From Brachybacterium alimentarium (GTDB lineage: Bacteria; Actinomycetota; Actinomycetes; Actinomycetales; Dermabacteraceae): DNA of 64,000 bases. Position 1 is the first letter of the stretch, and each line of letters starts with the position of its first letter. Made by a program: the position numbers and the translations under genes. Positions 17,673 through 25,839 of this stretch are shown here, piece by piece. The stretch lies in NCBI RefSeq assembly GCF_002332425.1, contig NZ_NRGS01000005.1, positions 284,114 through 348,113 of the forward strand. The letters are read 5' to 3'. Under the pieces are notes generated by a model that worked only from the letters and a program-made list of their open reading frames with translations, made no database searches and had not been told where the DNA came from.

Positions 17673-18899
17673 TCAGCGCTGTCCGTGCTGCGCGATGACT
17701 TCGCCGAGGCGGCCCACGGCGTCCTCGATGACCTCCGGCGAGTGCGTCACGAAGCTCAGGCGCATCGACGAGAGATCAGGGTGATCGGCGAAGAACGACC
17801 AGCCGGGCAGGTACGCGACACCGGCGGCGACGGCGTCGGCCAGCATGCGCTGGGCGTCGTAGCCCTCGCCGAGCGAGGCCCATAGGAACATGCCGCCCTC
17901 GGGGTGGGTGACATGGGCGCCGGCAGGCAGCACCGGCGCGATCGCCGTCGCCATCGCATCGCGGCGCTCGCGGTAGACCGCGCTGACCGTCGCCACATGG
18001 GCGTCGAGGTCCGCGGTCTCGAGATACCGGGCCACGGTGAGCTGGTCGACGACGGAGGACTGCATCGAGATCGCGGCCTTCGCGACGGCGAGGGTGTCCA
18101 GGATCGATCCCTCTGCCCGCATCCAACCGATGCGCACGCCCGGGCTCATGAGCTTGCTCATCGAGTTCAGCAGCAGGGTGCGCTCGCTCATCCCCGGCAG
18201 GGAGGCGATCGGGGCCCAGGTGCTGCCGGAGAAGCTCAGCGCGCCGTACGGATCATCCTCGATCAGCGGCACGTCGGTGCGCAGCAGCACCTCCGCCACG
18301 GCCTCGCGCCGCTCAGCGGGCATGGTGCGCCCGGTCGGGTTCTGGAAGGTGGGGATCAGGTAGACCATGCGCGGACGATGGGTGCGGATCGCCTCGTCGA
18401 GCGCTTCGGGCACGACTCCGTCGTCGTCCGTCTCCACCCCGATCATGCGGGCGCCGTGCACGGCGAAGGCCTGCACCGCGGCGAGATAGGTGGGCGACTC
18501 CACGAGGACCACGTCGCCCGGCTCGAGCAGGGCCTGCGCCACGACGAACAGCCCCTCCTGCGAGCCGGAGGTGACCCGGATCTGGGAGGCGTGGGTGGGA
18601 AGATCCCGAGAGAGCCGACGGGCGGCCTGCTCGCGCAGCTCGAGCTCGCCCTCGCTGACCCCGTACTGCAGCGCCCGGTGGCCCTGGTGCGCGAGCACCC
18701 ACTCGTAGCAGGAGGCGACCACGTCCAGGTCGAACAGCGCGGGGTCCGGGATGCCGCCGGCGAAGGAGACGACGTCCTTCCGGGCGGCGAGCGCGAAGAT
18801 GTCCTTCAGCGGGGAGGACGCCATCCCGGCGTAGCGGGCGGCGACGGGGAAGCGGAAGGGCTCAGGCGCGGTGGGCACGGAGGGCGAGGTCATGTCCAT
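17673..18899 (-). CDS. PLP-dependent aminotransferase (class I/II, 2-aminoadipate type)
   Basis: Fold-type I aminotransferase of 408 residues. Visible are the FAGGIPDPALFD start of the domain, QYGVSEGELELREQAARRL, the SGSQEGLFVVAQALLEPGD helix, PTFQNPTGRTMP, and the PLP-binding Lys in LLNSMSKLMSPGVRIGWMRA. It resembles the catalytic half of MocR regulators but has no GntR DNA-binding domain. The specific amino donor cannot be set. A second ATG two codons in (18893) is an equal start candidate. The ogt gene ends 6 bases upstream, so it is probably the last gene of the alkylation-repair operon. Confidence 0.87.
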   Translation of the reverse strand: MDMTSPSVPTAPEPFRFPVAARYAGMASSPLKDIFALAARKDVVSFAGGIPDPALFDLDVVASCYEWVLAHQGHRALQYGVSEGELELREQAARRLSRDLPTHASQIRVTSGSQEGLFVVAQALLEPGDVVLVESPTYLAAVQAFAVHGARMIGVETDDDGVVPEALDEAIRTHRPRMVYLIPTFQNPTGRTMPAERREAVAEVLLRTDVPLIEDDPYGALSFSGSTWAPIASLPGMSERTLLLNSMSKLMSPGVRIGWMRAEGSILDTLAVAKAAISMQSSVVDQLTVARYLETADLDAHVATVSAVYRERRDAMATAIAPVLPAGAHVTHPEGGMFLWASLGEGYDAQRMLADAVAAGVAYLPGWSFFADHPDLSSMRLSFVTHSPEVIEDAVGRLGEVIAQHGQR

Positions 18900-18905
18900 A
18901 TCGTG

Positions 18906-19469
18906 TCACGCGAGCAGGGCGCCCTCGAGGACCAGCAGTGCCTGTTTGGTCTCGATCCCCCCGGCGTATCCGGTCATGGCCCCGCCCGTGGCGAGCACGC
19001 GATGGCAGGGGACCACGATCGAGATCGGGTTCGAGCCGACGGCCGCGCCGACCGCCTGGGCCGCGCGGGGACGCCCGAGCTCCCGGGCGAGCTGCCCGTA
19101 GGTGGTGGTCGCGCCGCGCGGGATCTGCTGCAGCAGAGTCCAGACGGACTGCTGGAACGGGGTGCCCCGCGGCGCGAGGGGGAGGTCGAACCCGTCGCGC
19201 TCGCCGGCGATGTAGGCGAGCAGCTGGCTCTCGGCGGCGTCCAGCAGCGGGTCGCCGGACGGTGCTTCCTCGCCCAGTCGATCGGAGCTCGGGAAATGGG
19301 ACTGCTCCTCGCGCCACACTCCCGTGACCGCGCCCGACTCGGCAGCGATCAGGTACGAGCCCAGAGGGGTGCGGACCCGGCGGTGGCGGGCCCCGGGCGG
19401 GGTCGACGCAGCCGCTTCGGCGGTGCCGACGGGGAGGTCGGGATCTGGAGGGGTGTGCGGAGCCGTCAT
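18906..19469 (-). CDS. ogt: Methylated-DNA-[protein]-cysteine S-methyltransferase
   Basis: Suicide DNA repair protein that moves the methyl of O6-methylguanine to its own cysteine, 187 residues. The active site PCHRVL has Cys155; the preceding helix-turn-helix (PRGATTTYGQLARELGRPRAAQAVG) and NPISIVVP are family features. I start at ATG 19469, which overlaps the upstream ada-alkA stop by 4 bases (ATGA); an extended in-frame start would lie deep in that gene. Its position right behind an Ada-like activator implies control by alkylation damage. Confidence 0.93.
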   Translation of the reverse strand: MTAPHTPPDPDLPVGTAEAAASTPPGARHRRVRTPLGSYLIAAESGAVTGVWREEQSHFPSSDRLGEEAPSGDPLLDAAESQLLAYIAGERDGFDLPLAPRGTPFQQSVWTLLQQIPRGATTTYGQLARELGRPRAAQAVGAAVGSNPISIVVPCHRVLATGGAMTGYAGGIETKQALLVLEGALLA

Positions 19470-21100
19470 GAGCTGTGTCCTTCCGAGGGGGTGGTGTGCG
19501 CACTCTTCTGCGGGGCGTGGCCCGTGGTGCGGAGTGCGGCCTGGTGATGCCACAGGTGCAGCGCGGCGTAGGAGCGCCAGGGCGAGGCGACCTCGAGCGC
19601 GCGCAGGAGACCGGGATGGTCCTCGGCGAGTCCCAGGTCGCGGGCGGCGGAGAGCAGGGCGGCATCGCGCGCCGGGAGGACGTCGACGGCACGCACCCCG
19701 CGCAGCAGCACGTAGTCGGCCGTCCAGGGGCCGATCCCGCGCAGCGAGAGCAGCTGCCGGCGCAGCTCGGCGACGGGCTGCGCGGACCCGAACCCTCCGT
19801 CCGCCCAGGACCCTCCGTCCGCCCGGGCCCCTCCGTCCGCACGGCGCCCTCGGTCCTCACGGGACCCCTCGCCCGCTGGGGCGGCGTCGATGCCTGCGAC
19901 GTGCGCGACCGCGTGCCTCAGCGTGTCGCGGCGGGCCCGGGGCCCCCGGAACCACTGATCGGCCTCCTTCGCGGCGAGAACGGGATCCACCGGGGCGCGA
20001 TGAACCCCCGCCAGATGGAGCGCCGCCGGCAGCTCGGCGCCCAGCAGGTCGGTGGCGGCGATGATCAGCTCCCGGGCTCGCGAGGTCGCGATCTGCTGCC
20101 CGGTGATCGCCCAGAGCAGCGCCTCGGGGAGGCTCGATGTCCCGGGCAGGCGCACACCGGGCCGGGCGGAGAGCATCGGTGCGAGCCGAGGCAGCGCCGC
20201 CGCCAGGCCGTCATCGATGCCGATCGGATCCGCGTCCAGATCCAGCAGCCGACGGACCAGCGAGATCGCGGGCGCATGATCGCGCAGATCGGCCAGGCGC
20301 AGCGTGACCGGTAGCGGTCCGTCGGCCCCCAGGTCCACCTGCAGCACACCGGGACCGTGGGGGAGCCGCACCGCGCGCGTCCAGACCAGGCCGGTGACGT
20401 CCTCGACGCCGGGGACCGCGCGATGGGCGAACCAGGCAGCCAGACCTGCTCCGTCGAAGGGCCGGCGGACGGCGAGCCGTGCGGTGAGCACCGAGACCGC
20501 TTCGGGATCGTGGGGCTCCGCGCTCTGCCCCTGCCGGGCACGTTCGCGCACCACGGACGGCGCGTGGCCGAAGATCTGCGAGAAGGTCTCGTGGAACTGC
20601 CGTTCGCTGCGGAAGCCCGAGGCATGGGCGATCCGGGCCAGTGGGAGCGTCGAGCCGACCACCAGCTCGTGCGCCCGGCGCGCTCGGCGCATCCGGGCAT
20701 GGGCGAGGGCACCCGCGCCGGTGACGCCGACCAGCGCGCGATGCAGTGTGCGCTCGGAGACGGCGAGCCGTGCGGCGAGGTCGGGGACCGTGCCGTCCTC
20801 GTCGAGGAGCCCGTCGTCGATCAGCCGCAGTGCCCGCCCGGCGAGCGATCCCGACGGGTCGTCGTCGGGGCTGCCGGGAGGGGCCATCGGCCCGCAGCGC
20901 TTGCAGGCCCGGAACCCGCCGGCCACTGCCGCCGCGGCGGAGGGCACGAACTCGACCCCGTCGCGCCGCGGGGTGCGCGCCGGGCAGGAGGGGCGGCAGA
21001 AGATGCCCGTGGAGCGCACGCAGGTGAAGAACATGCCGTCGAAACGGGGGTCCCGGGCGCGGATCGCCGCATAGCGCTCGTCATCGGTCATCGGGGTCAT
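19466..21100 (-). CDS. Ada-type activator fused to AlkA 3-methyladenine glycosylase
   Basis: Three-domain alkylation-repair protein of 544 residues. Residues 1-75 are the Ada zinc domain with Cys35, Cys39, Cys66 and Cys69 at the same spacing as E. coli Ada, where Cys38 takes methyl from phosphotriesters. Residues about 85-190 are an AraC-type helix-turn-helix. The C-terminal half is AlkA: an N-terminal beta domain, then the helix-hairpin-helix LLSLRGIGPWTADYVLLRG with catalytic Asp in VDVLPARDAAL. Between the two AlkA parts is an Ala-Asp-Gly-Gly low-complexity insert encoded by an 18-bp tandem repeat (19792-19845). ATG 21100 chosen; ATG 21091 is also possible. Confidence 0.9.
   Translation of the reverse strand: MTPMTDDERYAAIRARDPRFDGMFFTCVRSTGIFCRPSCPARTPRRDGVEFVPSAAAAVAGGFRACKRCGPMAPPGSPDDDPSGSLAGRALRLIDDGLLDEDGTVPDLAARLAVSERTLHRALVGVTGAGALAHARMRRARRAHELVVGSTLPLARIAHASGFRSERQFHETFSQIFGHAPSVVRERARQGQSAEPHDPEAVSVLTARLAVRRPFDGAGLAAWFAHRAVPGVEDVTGLVWTRAVRLPHGPGVLQVDLGADGPLPVTLRLADLRDHAPAISLVRRLLDLDADPIGIDDGLAAALPRLAPMLSARPGVRLPGTSSLPEALLWAITGQQIATSRARELIIAATDLLGAELPAALHLAGVHRAPVDPVLAAKEADQWFRGPRARRDTLRHAVAHVAGIDAAPAGEGSREDRGRRADGGARADGGSWADGGFGSAQPVAELRRQLLSLRGIGPWTADYVLLRGVRAVDVLPARDAALLSAARDLGLAEDHPGLLRALEVASPWRSYAALHLWHHQAALRTTGHAPQKSAHTTPSEGHSS
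19792..19845. repeat. Three 18-bp tandem repeats inside ada-alkA
   Basis: Three near-identical 18-bp units, ACCCTCCGTCCGCCCAGG and two variants, lie head to tail. On the coding (minus) strand they specify repeated Ala-Asp-Gly-Gly-x-x blocks, keeping the frame. The insert falls in a surface loop region between AlkA subdomains. Confidence 0.7.
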
Positions 21101-21238
21101 GGACCCAGTGAACCGCGTCTCGGCCTGCGACACCAGCGGAATTCGGACAGGGTGGTGCGCACGATCCGCTCGCCGTGCGGGCCTCGCCGGTCACGCAGGG
21201 TCTGGCGCCGCGGGTCCCGGCGGGGAACACTGTGAGCG

Positions 21239-22087
21239 ATGACGACGCCGACGCGGGACCGCAGTGATCGGCTCGTCGCGCGCCTGCGCCGAGCCGGCTG
21301 CGTGTTCGCAGAGGACGAGGCCGCGATCCTGCGCCGGGCGGCCGCGGGCGATGACCTGGAACGACTGATCGTCCGCCGTGAGGCCGGGGAGTTCCTCGAG
21401 CATCTGGTCGGTGCTGTCGAGATCGCCGGAGAGGTCCTCGACGTCGGGCCGGGCGTCTTCGTGCCGCGTCAGCGCACGGTGCTGCTCATCGAGGCGGCGA
21501 TCGCCGAGGCTCGCACCCGGGTTCGACCAGTGGTCGTGGAGGCGTACTGCGGGGTCGCTCCCGTCGCCGCACTCGTCGGCCGCCGTGTGAGCGGCGTGCA
21601 GCTGCACGTGACCGACTGCGACGAACGGGCCCTTGCGTATGCCCGGACGAATCTTCCCTCCGCGGCCGCCGTGCACCACGGCGTCGGCCTCGGCGCCCTG
21701 CCGCAGGAGCTGGCTGGAAGCGTGGATCTCCTGGTGGCGGTCCCGCCCTATGTGCCGAGTGCGGCGGTCGATCTGCTGCCGCGCGAGGCCCGCGAGCACG
21801 AGGAGGCGGCGGCCCTGGTCTCCGGGGCCGACGGGCTGGACGAGGTGCGCGTGCTGGTCCGTGGGGCGCCGTCCTGGCTCGCCCCGGGTGGCGTGCTGCT
21901 GCTGGAGATGCATCGCCGGCAGGCCCCGTCCGCGCTCGCCGTCGCGCAGGCGACCTCTGCATGGGCGGAGCGGGGATTCGTCGTGGGGGAGGACGGGGAG
22001 ACCGCGATCGTCCGGCTCGTGCGCGCCGGGTGCGACGGCGCTCGGGCGGCGGGCGCGGCACCTTCCCCGGATGCCGAAGAGCCGTGA
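21239..22087 (+). CDS. PrmC/HemK-like putative protein N5-glutamine methyltransferase
   Basis: SAM-dependent methyltransferase-like protein of 282 residues. The domain order matches PrmC (helical N-terminus with FEHLVG-type FLEHLVGAVEIAG, then GVFVPRQRT), but key motifs are altered: the SAM loop reads VVEAYCGVAPVAALVG, and the catalytic NPPY is VPPYVPS, lacking the Asn that holds the glutamine. It is therefore likely a paralog with another substrate, or a weak enzyme, rather than the release-factor methylase. Divergent from ada-alkA by 138 bases. Confidence 0.8.
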   Translation: MTTPTRDRSDRLVARLRRAGCVFAEDEAAILRRAAAGDDLERLIVRREAGEFLEHLVGAVEIAGEVLDVGPGVFVPRQRTVLLIEAAIAEARTRVRPVVVEAYCGVAPVAALVGRRVSGVQLHVTDCDERALAYARTNLPSAAAVHHGVGLGALPQELAGSVDLLVAVPPYVPSAAVDLLPREAREHEEAAALVSGADGLDEVRVLVRGAPSWLAPGGVLLLEMHRRQAPSALAVAQATSAWAERGFVVGEDGETAIVRLVRAGCDGARAAGAAPSPDAEEP

Positions 22088-22107
22088 CCCGGAGGCCACG
22101 GCTCTTC
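22076..22107. terminator. Hairpin between prmC-like gene and tRNA-Gly
   Basis: GAAGAGCCGTG (22076-22086) pairs perfectly with CACGGCTCTTC (22097-22107), an 11-bp stem that includes the upstream stop codon. It sits 8 bases beyond the 3' end of the tRNA-Gly on the other strand and can end both. Confidence 0.75.
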
Positions 22108-22114
22108 GTCGGAG

Positions 22115-22185
22115 AGCGGGCGACGGGAATCGAACCCGCGTAATCAGTTTGGAAGACTGAGGCTCTACCATTGAGCTACGCCCGC
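22115..22185 (-). tRNA. tRNA-Gly (anticodon TCC)
   Basis: Reading the minus strand, the 7-bp acceptor GCGGGCG/CGCCCGC, D-arm TAGCTCAATGGTAGA, anticodon loop CTTCCAA with TCC, and T-arm GGTTCGATTCC form a complete 71-base cloverleaf. CCA is not encoded. Confidence 0.97.
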
Positions 22186-22302
22186 ATGACCTCCCCATTG
22201 AATCAGATCGGCGGCGTCGTCGCACATCGGAGTGTTCTCCACGCGACATGCATCTCCTCACAGGGCACGTGACCGATTCGAGCGTCGCGGCGGGGGAGCG
22301 GG

Positions 22303-22308
22303 TAATAT
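22303..22308 (+). promoter_or_regulatory. -10 element of tRNA-Pro
   Basis: TAATAT, 16 bases upstream of the mature tRNA 5' end, is a near-consensus -10 in a GC-rich setting. The matching -35 is not convincing. Confidence 0.5.
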
Positions 22309-22324
22309 CGCTGGGGTTGCCCTC

Positions 22325-22398
22325 CGGGGTGTAGCTCAGCTTGGTAGAGCACCCGCTTTGGGAGCGGGAAGTCGCAGGTTCAAATCCTGTCACCCCGA
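22325..22398 (+). tRNA. tRNA-Pro (anticodon TGG)
   Basis: Acceptor CGGGGTG/CACCCCG, D-arm TAGCTCAGCTTGGTAGAGC, anticodon loop TTTGGGA with TGG, T-arm AGGTTCAAATCCT. Seventy-four bases, discriminator A, CCA not encoded. It is 87 bases upstream of tig. Confidence 0.97.
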
Positions 22399-22484
22399 CT
22401 CCGCTTCGGGTGGCCGCCGCGTGCGAGCTCCGGAGCGCCGTGAGAACTGACCGTAGACCAACCATCCACAGGGAGACCTGACCA

Positions 22485-24080
22485 GTGAAGACCGAGTCCG
22501 AGAAGCTCAGCCCCACCCGGGTGAAGCTCACCGTCGAGGTGCCCTTCGACGAGCTCAAGCCGGCCATCGAGGCCGCCACCACGAAGATCGCCGACCAGGT
22601 GCAGATCCCCGGCTTCCGCAAGGGCAAGGTCCCCGCTCGCCTGGTGGAGCAGCGCTTCGGTCGCCCGGCGATCCTGCAGGAGGCCGTCAACGACTCCCTG
22701 CCGGACTTCTACCAGCAGGCCGCCGCCGAGGCGGAGATCAAGCCCGTCGGTCGCCCCGAGGTCGAGGTCAGCGATATTCCGGGCCTGGACGGCTCCGAGG
22801 AGGGCAACCTCGTCTTCGTCGTCGAGCAGGACGTGCGCCCCGAGATCGACCTGCCCGACTTCTCGACCCTCGAGGTCGAGATCGAGGAGCCGACCGTCGA
22901 CGACGACGCCGTCGACGTGCGTCTGGACGCCCTGCGCGAGCGCTTCGGCACCCTCGTGGGCGTCGACCGTCCCGCCGCGGACCGCGACTTCGTGTCCCTG
23001 GACATGACCGCGACCATCGACGACGAGGAGATCGAGTCCGTCGAGGGCGTCTCCTACCAGATCGGTGAGGGCAACATGCTCGAGGGCCTCGACGAGGCCC
23101 TCACCGGCCTCTCGGCCGGCGAGTCCACCACCTTCACCTCTCAGCTGGCCGGCGGCGACCGGGCGGGCGAGGACGCGGCGATCGCCGTGACCGCGCAGTC
23201 CGTCAAGGTGCGCGAGCTGCCCGAGGCCGACGACGAGTTCGCCGAGATGGCCTCCGAGTTCGACACGATCGACGAGCTGAAGGACGACCTGCGCACGCAG
23301 GCCGCCGCCGACGCCGAGGGCAACCGCGTGTCCCTGGCACGCAACGCCCTGCTCGAGAAGCTCCTGGAGGAACTCGAGATCCCGGTCCCCGACGCCCTGG
23401 TCGAGGACGAGATCAACGCTCACCTCGAGAACGAGGGCAAGGAGGCCGGCGACCCGCACGGCGAGGAGATCCGCGAGGACACCACCAAGGCCGTCCGCGC
23501 CCAGTTCCTGCTGGACGAGATCAACGCGACCCGCGAGGTCAGCGTCGAGCAGGACGATCTCATGAACTACATGACCCAGCTGTCGGCGCAGTACGGCATC
23601 GAGTCCAACCAGCTGCTGCAGATGCTGGCCCAGTCCGGCCAGCTCGAGCAGATCTTCGGCGAGGTGCAGCGCTCCAAGGCTCTCGAGGTCGTCCTGGCGG
23701 ACGTCACCGTGAAGAACGCCCAGGGCGATGTGCTGGACCTGGGCCTGGAGAAGGCCGAGGCCGAGGGCGAGTCCGCTGACGAGGCCGAGGCAGCGTCCGA
23801 GGACGCCGCGCCGGCCGAGAAGGCACCGGCCAAGAAGGCCCCGGCGAAGAAGGCTCCGGCGAAGAAGGCTGCTGCCTCCGAGGACGCCGAGCCGGCCAAG
23901 AAGACGCCCGCGAAGAAGGCGCCGGCCAAGAAGGCCGCAGCCTCCGAGGAGGCGTCGGCCGAGGGCGAGGCCACCGAGGCTGAGCCGAAGAAGGCTGCTG
24001 CCAAGAAGGCTCCGGCGAAGAAGGCTCCGGCCAAGAAGGCCGAGTCCGCTGAGAAGGCTGAGAAGTCCGAGGACAAGTGA
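22485..24080 (+). CDS. tig: Trigger factor with histone-H1-like tail
   Basis: Ribosome-bound chaperone and peptidyl-prolyl isomerase, 531 residues from GTG. The N-terminal ribosome-binding domain has the FRKGKVP signature (GFRKGKVPARLVEQRFG, about 44-60), followed by the FKBP-like domain (about 160-240) and the helical C-domain to about 422. The last 109 residues are an added tail of Ala, Lys, Pro and Glu with repeated PAKKA units in blocks separated by acidic stretches, like bacterial histone-H1-like proteins. The core has normal length, so the tail is an extra. Relatives in some actinobacteria carry acidic or Ala-rich tails; a lysine-rich one this long is notable. Confidence 0.95.
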   Translation: MKTESEKLSPTRVKLTVEVPFDELKPAIEAATTKIADQVQIPGFRKGKVPARLVEQRFGRPAILQEAVNDSLPDFYQQAAAEAEIKPVGRPEVEVSDIPGLDGSEEGNLVFVVEQDVRPEIDLPDFSTLEVEIEEPTVDDDAVDVRLDALRERFGTLVGVDRPAADRDFVSLDMTATIDDEEIESVEGVSYQIGEGNMLEGLDEALTGLSAGESTTFTSQLAGGDRAGEDAAIAVTAQSVKVRELPEADDEFAEMASEFDTIDELKDDLRTQAAADAEGNRVSLARNALLEKLLEELEIPVPDALVEDEINAHLENEGKEAGDPHGEEIREDTTKAVRAQFLLDEINATREVSVEQDDLMNYMTQLSAQYGIESNQLLQMLAQSGQLEQIFGEVQRSKALEVVLADVTVKNAQGDVLDLGLEKAEAEGESADEAEAASEDAAPAEKAPAKKAPAKKAPAKKAAASEDAEPAKKTPAKKAPAKKAAASEEASAEGEATEAEPKKAAAKKAPAKKAPAKKAESAEKAEKSEDK

Positions 24081-24088
24081 TCCTCACG

Positions 24089-24151
24089 CCCGGCTGATCC
24101 AGCCGGGACGTCGTCGACGGGCCGTCACCCTGACCGGGGTGGCGGCCCGTC
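24089..24151 (+). terminator. Two hairpins after tig
   Basis: First hairpin: CCCGGCT (24089-24095) with AGCCGGG (24101-24107). Second: GACGGGCCG (24116-24124) with CGGCCCGTC (24143-24151). Both are perfect stems with no U-tract. The rest of the 240-base gap to the next gene holds nothing that I can name. Confidence 0.6.
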
Positions 24152-24320
24152 GGCCGTCCCCGTGGGGCGCCGAGGCCTCGGAGGCGCCCGGAGAACCCGT
24201 CGGTCTTGTGCCCCGGCACCCGGGGTGACAACGTGGCGCCACCGGCCCACGAGCCCGAGGGCCGGGACGAGGGTGCCCCGATGAGGGCGTCCCGACGGCG
24301 GAGGCGGGCACGGGGGAGAC

Positions 24321-24902
24321 ATGGGATCGGTGACCTGGGGTTTCACAGCATCATTGGACGGCTTCATCGCCGGTCCGGGGCACGACATGAGCTGGTTGGA
24401 GGAGGCCGCTGCCGAGAGTTCGCAGGGCGCGGAGAGCGTCGACGGCATCGCGGCCCTCGCGGAGCCCGTCGGCGTCATCATCTCGGGGCGCCGTGGGTAC
24501 GACGCGGCCCGCGCACAGGCCGACGAACGCGGTGAGCTGACCGCGGAGGCGTACGGAGGTGCCTGGTCCGGCACCGAGATCGTGCTGACCCATCGGCCTC
24601 ACGAGATCGCCGACGATCCGGCGATCGCGCCGATGGACTGCGATGTGCGCGAGGCGGTGCGCCGTGCCCGGCAGATCGCCGGGGAGAAGGACGTGCAGAT
24701 CATCAGCGCCGACATCGCTCGACAGGCGCTCGAGCATGACCTCCTCGACGAGATGCAGGTGTTCGTGGCGCCCGTCTTCCTGGGGGACGGCACCCGGATC
24801 TTCGACGTCCCGGGCGGACGGCGCGTGCGCTGGGAGCTCGTGGAGTGGCCACAGGGAGCAGTGAGCGCCGCAGGCGGACGCGTCTATCGCCCCCGGCGGT
24901 GA
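24321..24902 (+). CDS. Dihydrofolate reductase-family (RibD C-terminal) protein
   Basis: NADPH-dependent reductase-like protein of 193 residues. The N-terminal strand and loop (VTWGFTASLDGFIAGPGHDMSWL), the VIISGRRGYD strand, and the C-terminal VFVAPVFLGDGTRIFD match the RibD C-terminal domain family rather than folate-specific FolA. True substrates of these stand-alone proteins are mostly unknown. ATG 24321 follows GGGGGAG. It is convergent with the NlpC/P60 gene across an 18-bp terminator stem. Confidence 0.85.
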   Translation: MGSVTWGFTASLDGFIAGPGHDMSWLEEAAAESSQGAESVDGIAALAEPVGVIISGRRGYDAARAQADERGELTAEAYGGAWSGTEIVLTHRPHEIADDPAIAPMDCDVREAVRRARQIAGEKDVQIISADIARQALEHDLLDEMQVFVAPVFLGDGTRIFDVPGGRRVRWELVEWPQGAVSAAGGRVYRPRR

Positions 24903-24946
24903 GCCGGGCCGGTCGCCGCCGGCTCCGCGTCGAACGCCCCACCATG

Positions 24947-24990
24947 CACGAGGGCCCGGACTCCCTGCGCGTGGAGTCCGGGCCCTCGTG
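24947..24990. terminator. Perfect 18-bp bidirectional terminator
   Basis: CACGAGGGCCCGGACTCC (24947-24964) pairs with its exact complement at 24973-24990 around an 8-base loop, between two convergent genes. It is the strongest hairpin in the window. Confidence 0.85.
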
Positions 24991-25005
24991 AAGGTGCTGA
25001 GAGGA

Positions 25006-25839
25006 TCAGCGGTAGGTCACGAAGCCGATCGGGTTGCCCCAGAGGCCGCGCTCGACGACCTTGCCCTTGGAGCTGGAGGCGTCGATGATCTGGCCGTTGC
25101 CGGCGTAGATCGCGACGTGACCCGAGTAGGCCACGATGTCGCCGGGCTGGGCCTGGGACTGCGAGATCCACTTGCCGCCGTTGGCGATCTGGCTGCTCGT
25201 GCGGGGCAGGTCGATGCCGGCCGCCGAGTAGGCGTAGTTGACCAGGCCCGAGCAGTCCATGCCGCCGAGCGAGGAGCCGCCCCAGCTGTAGGGGGAGCCG
25301 ACCGCCGAACGCGCTGCGTTCACGATGGAGCTGGTGTTGCTCGAGGTCGAGGAGGTCGAGGCCGGAGCCGAGGCGCCGCCGCCGGAGGTCGCCGAGCCGC
25401 CGAGCGCACCGAAGGTCTTCGGGCCCACGACGCCGTCGACCTGCAGGCCCTGGGAGGACTGGAAGTTCTTGACGGCCGAGTGGGTGCGCGGGCCGAAGAC
25501 GCCGTCCTCAGCAAGGTTCGCGCCCTTGGCGTTCAGGGTGGACTGCAGGGCCTCGACCGCGTTGCCGCGCGAGCCCCAGCGCAGCTTGCTGCTGGTGTCG
25601 AGCTTGACCGAGGGGGCCGTCGCAGCGGGGGCGGCCGGAGCGGCCTGGGCTGCTGCCGCCGGGGCGGCCGGGGCGGCCGCGGGTGCCGGGGCCGCCTCAG
25701 CGGCGCTGCCGGCGAAGGCGGTGCCGACGACGACGGTGCCGAGGACGGCGGCGCCACCGAGACCACGAGCCGCGCGGGTGGTGTGGAGAGCGGGGGTCTG
25801 GGCGCGGCCCGCGATGCGGTGCGAGTTGTGCTTGGCCAT
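25006..25839 (-). CDS. Secreted NlpC/P60 peptidoglycan endopeptidase
   Basis: Cell-wall hydrolase of 277 residues. An N-terminal signal peptide (hydrophobic GLGGAAVLGTVVVGTAFAGSAAEA) is followed by an Ala/Pro linker, a PG_binding_1 domain (about 86-150: LRWGSRGNAVEALQSTLNAKG, VDGVVGPKTFGAL), a Ser/Thr-rich linker, and the C-terminal NlpC/P60 catalytic domain (about 175-277). Catalytic Cys is in MDCSGLVNYAYS and His in YSGHVAIYAG. Such enzymes cut the stem peptide between D-Glu and the diamino acid. A GGAAGGAA ribosome site precedes ATG 25839. It has an unusually long upstream gap to clpP1 that may hold a regulated leader. Confidence 0.92.
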   Translation of the reverse strand: MAKHNSHRIAGRAQTPALHTTRAARGLGGAAVLGTVVVGTAFAGSAAEAAPAPAAAPAAPAAAAQAAPAAPAATAPSVKLDTSSKLRWGSRGNAVEALQSTLNAKGANLAEDGVFGPRTHSAVKNFQSSQGLQVDGVVGPKTFGALGGSATSGGGASAPASTSSTSSNTSSIVNAARSAVGSPYSWGGSSLGGMDCSGLVNYAYSAAGIDLPRTSSQIANGGKWISQSQAQPGDIVAYSGHVAIYAGNGQIIDASSSKGKVVERGLWGNPIGFVTYR

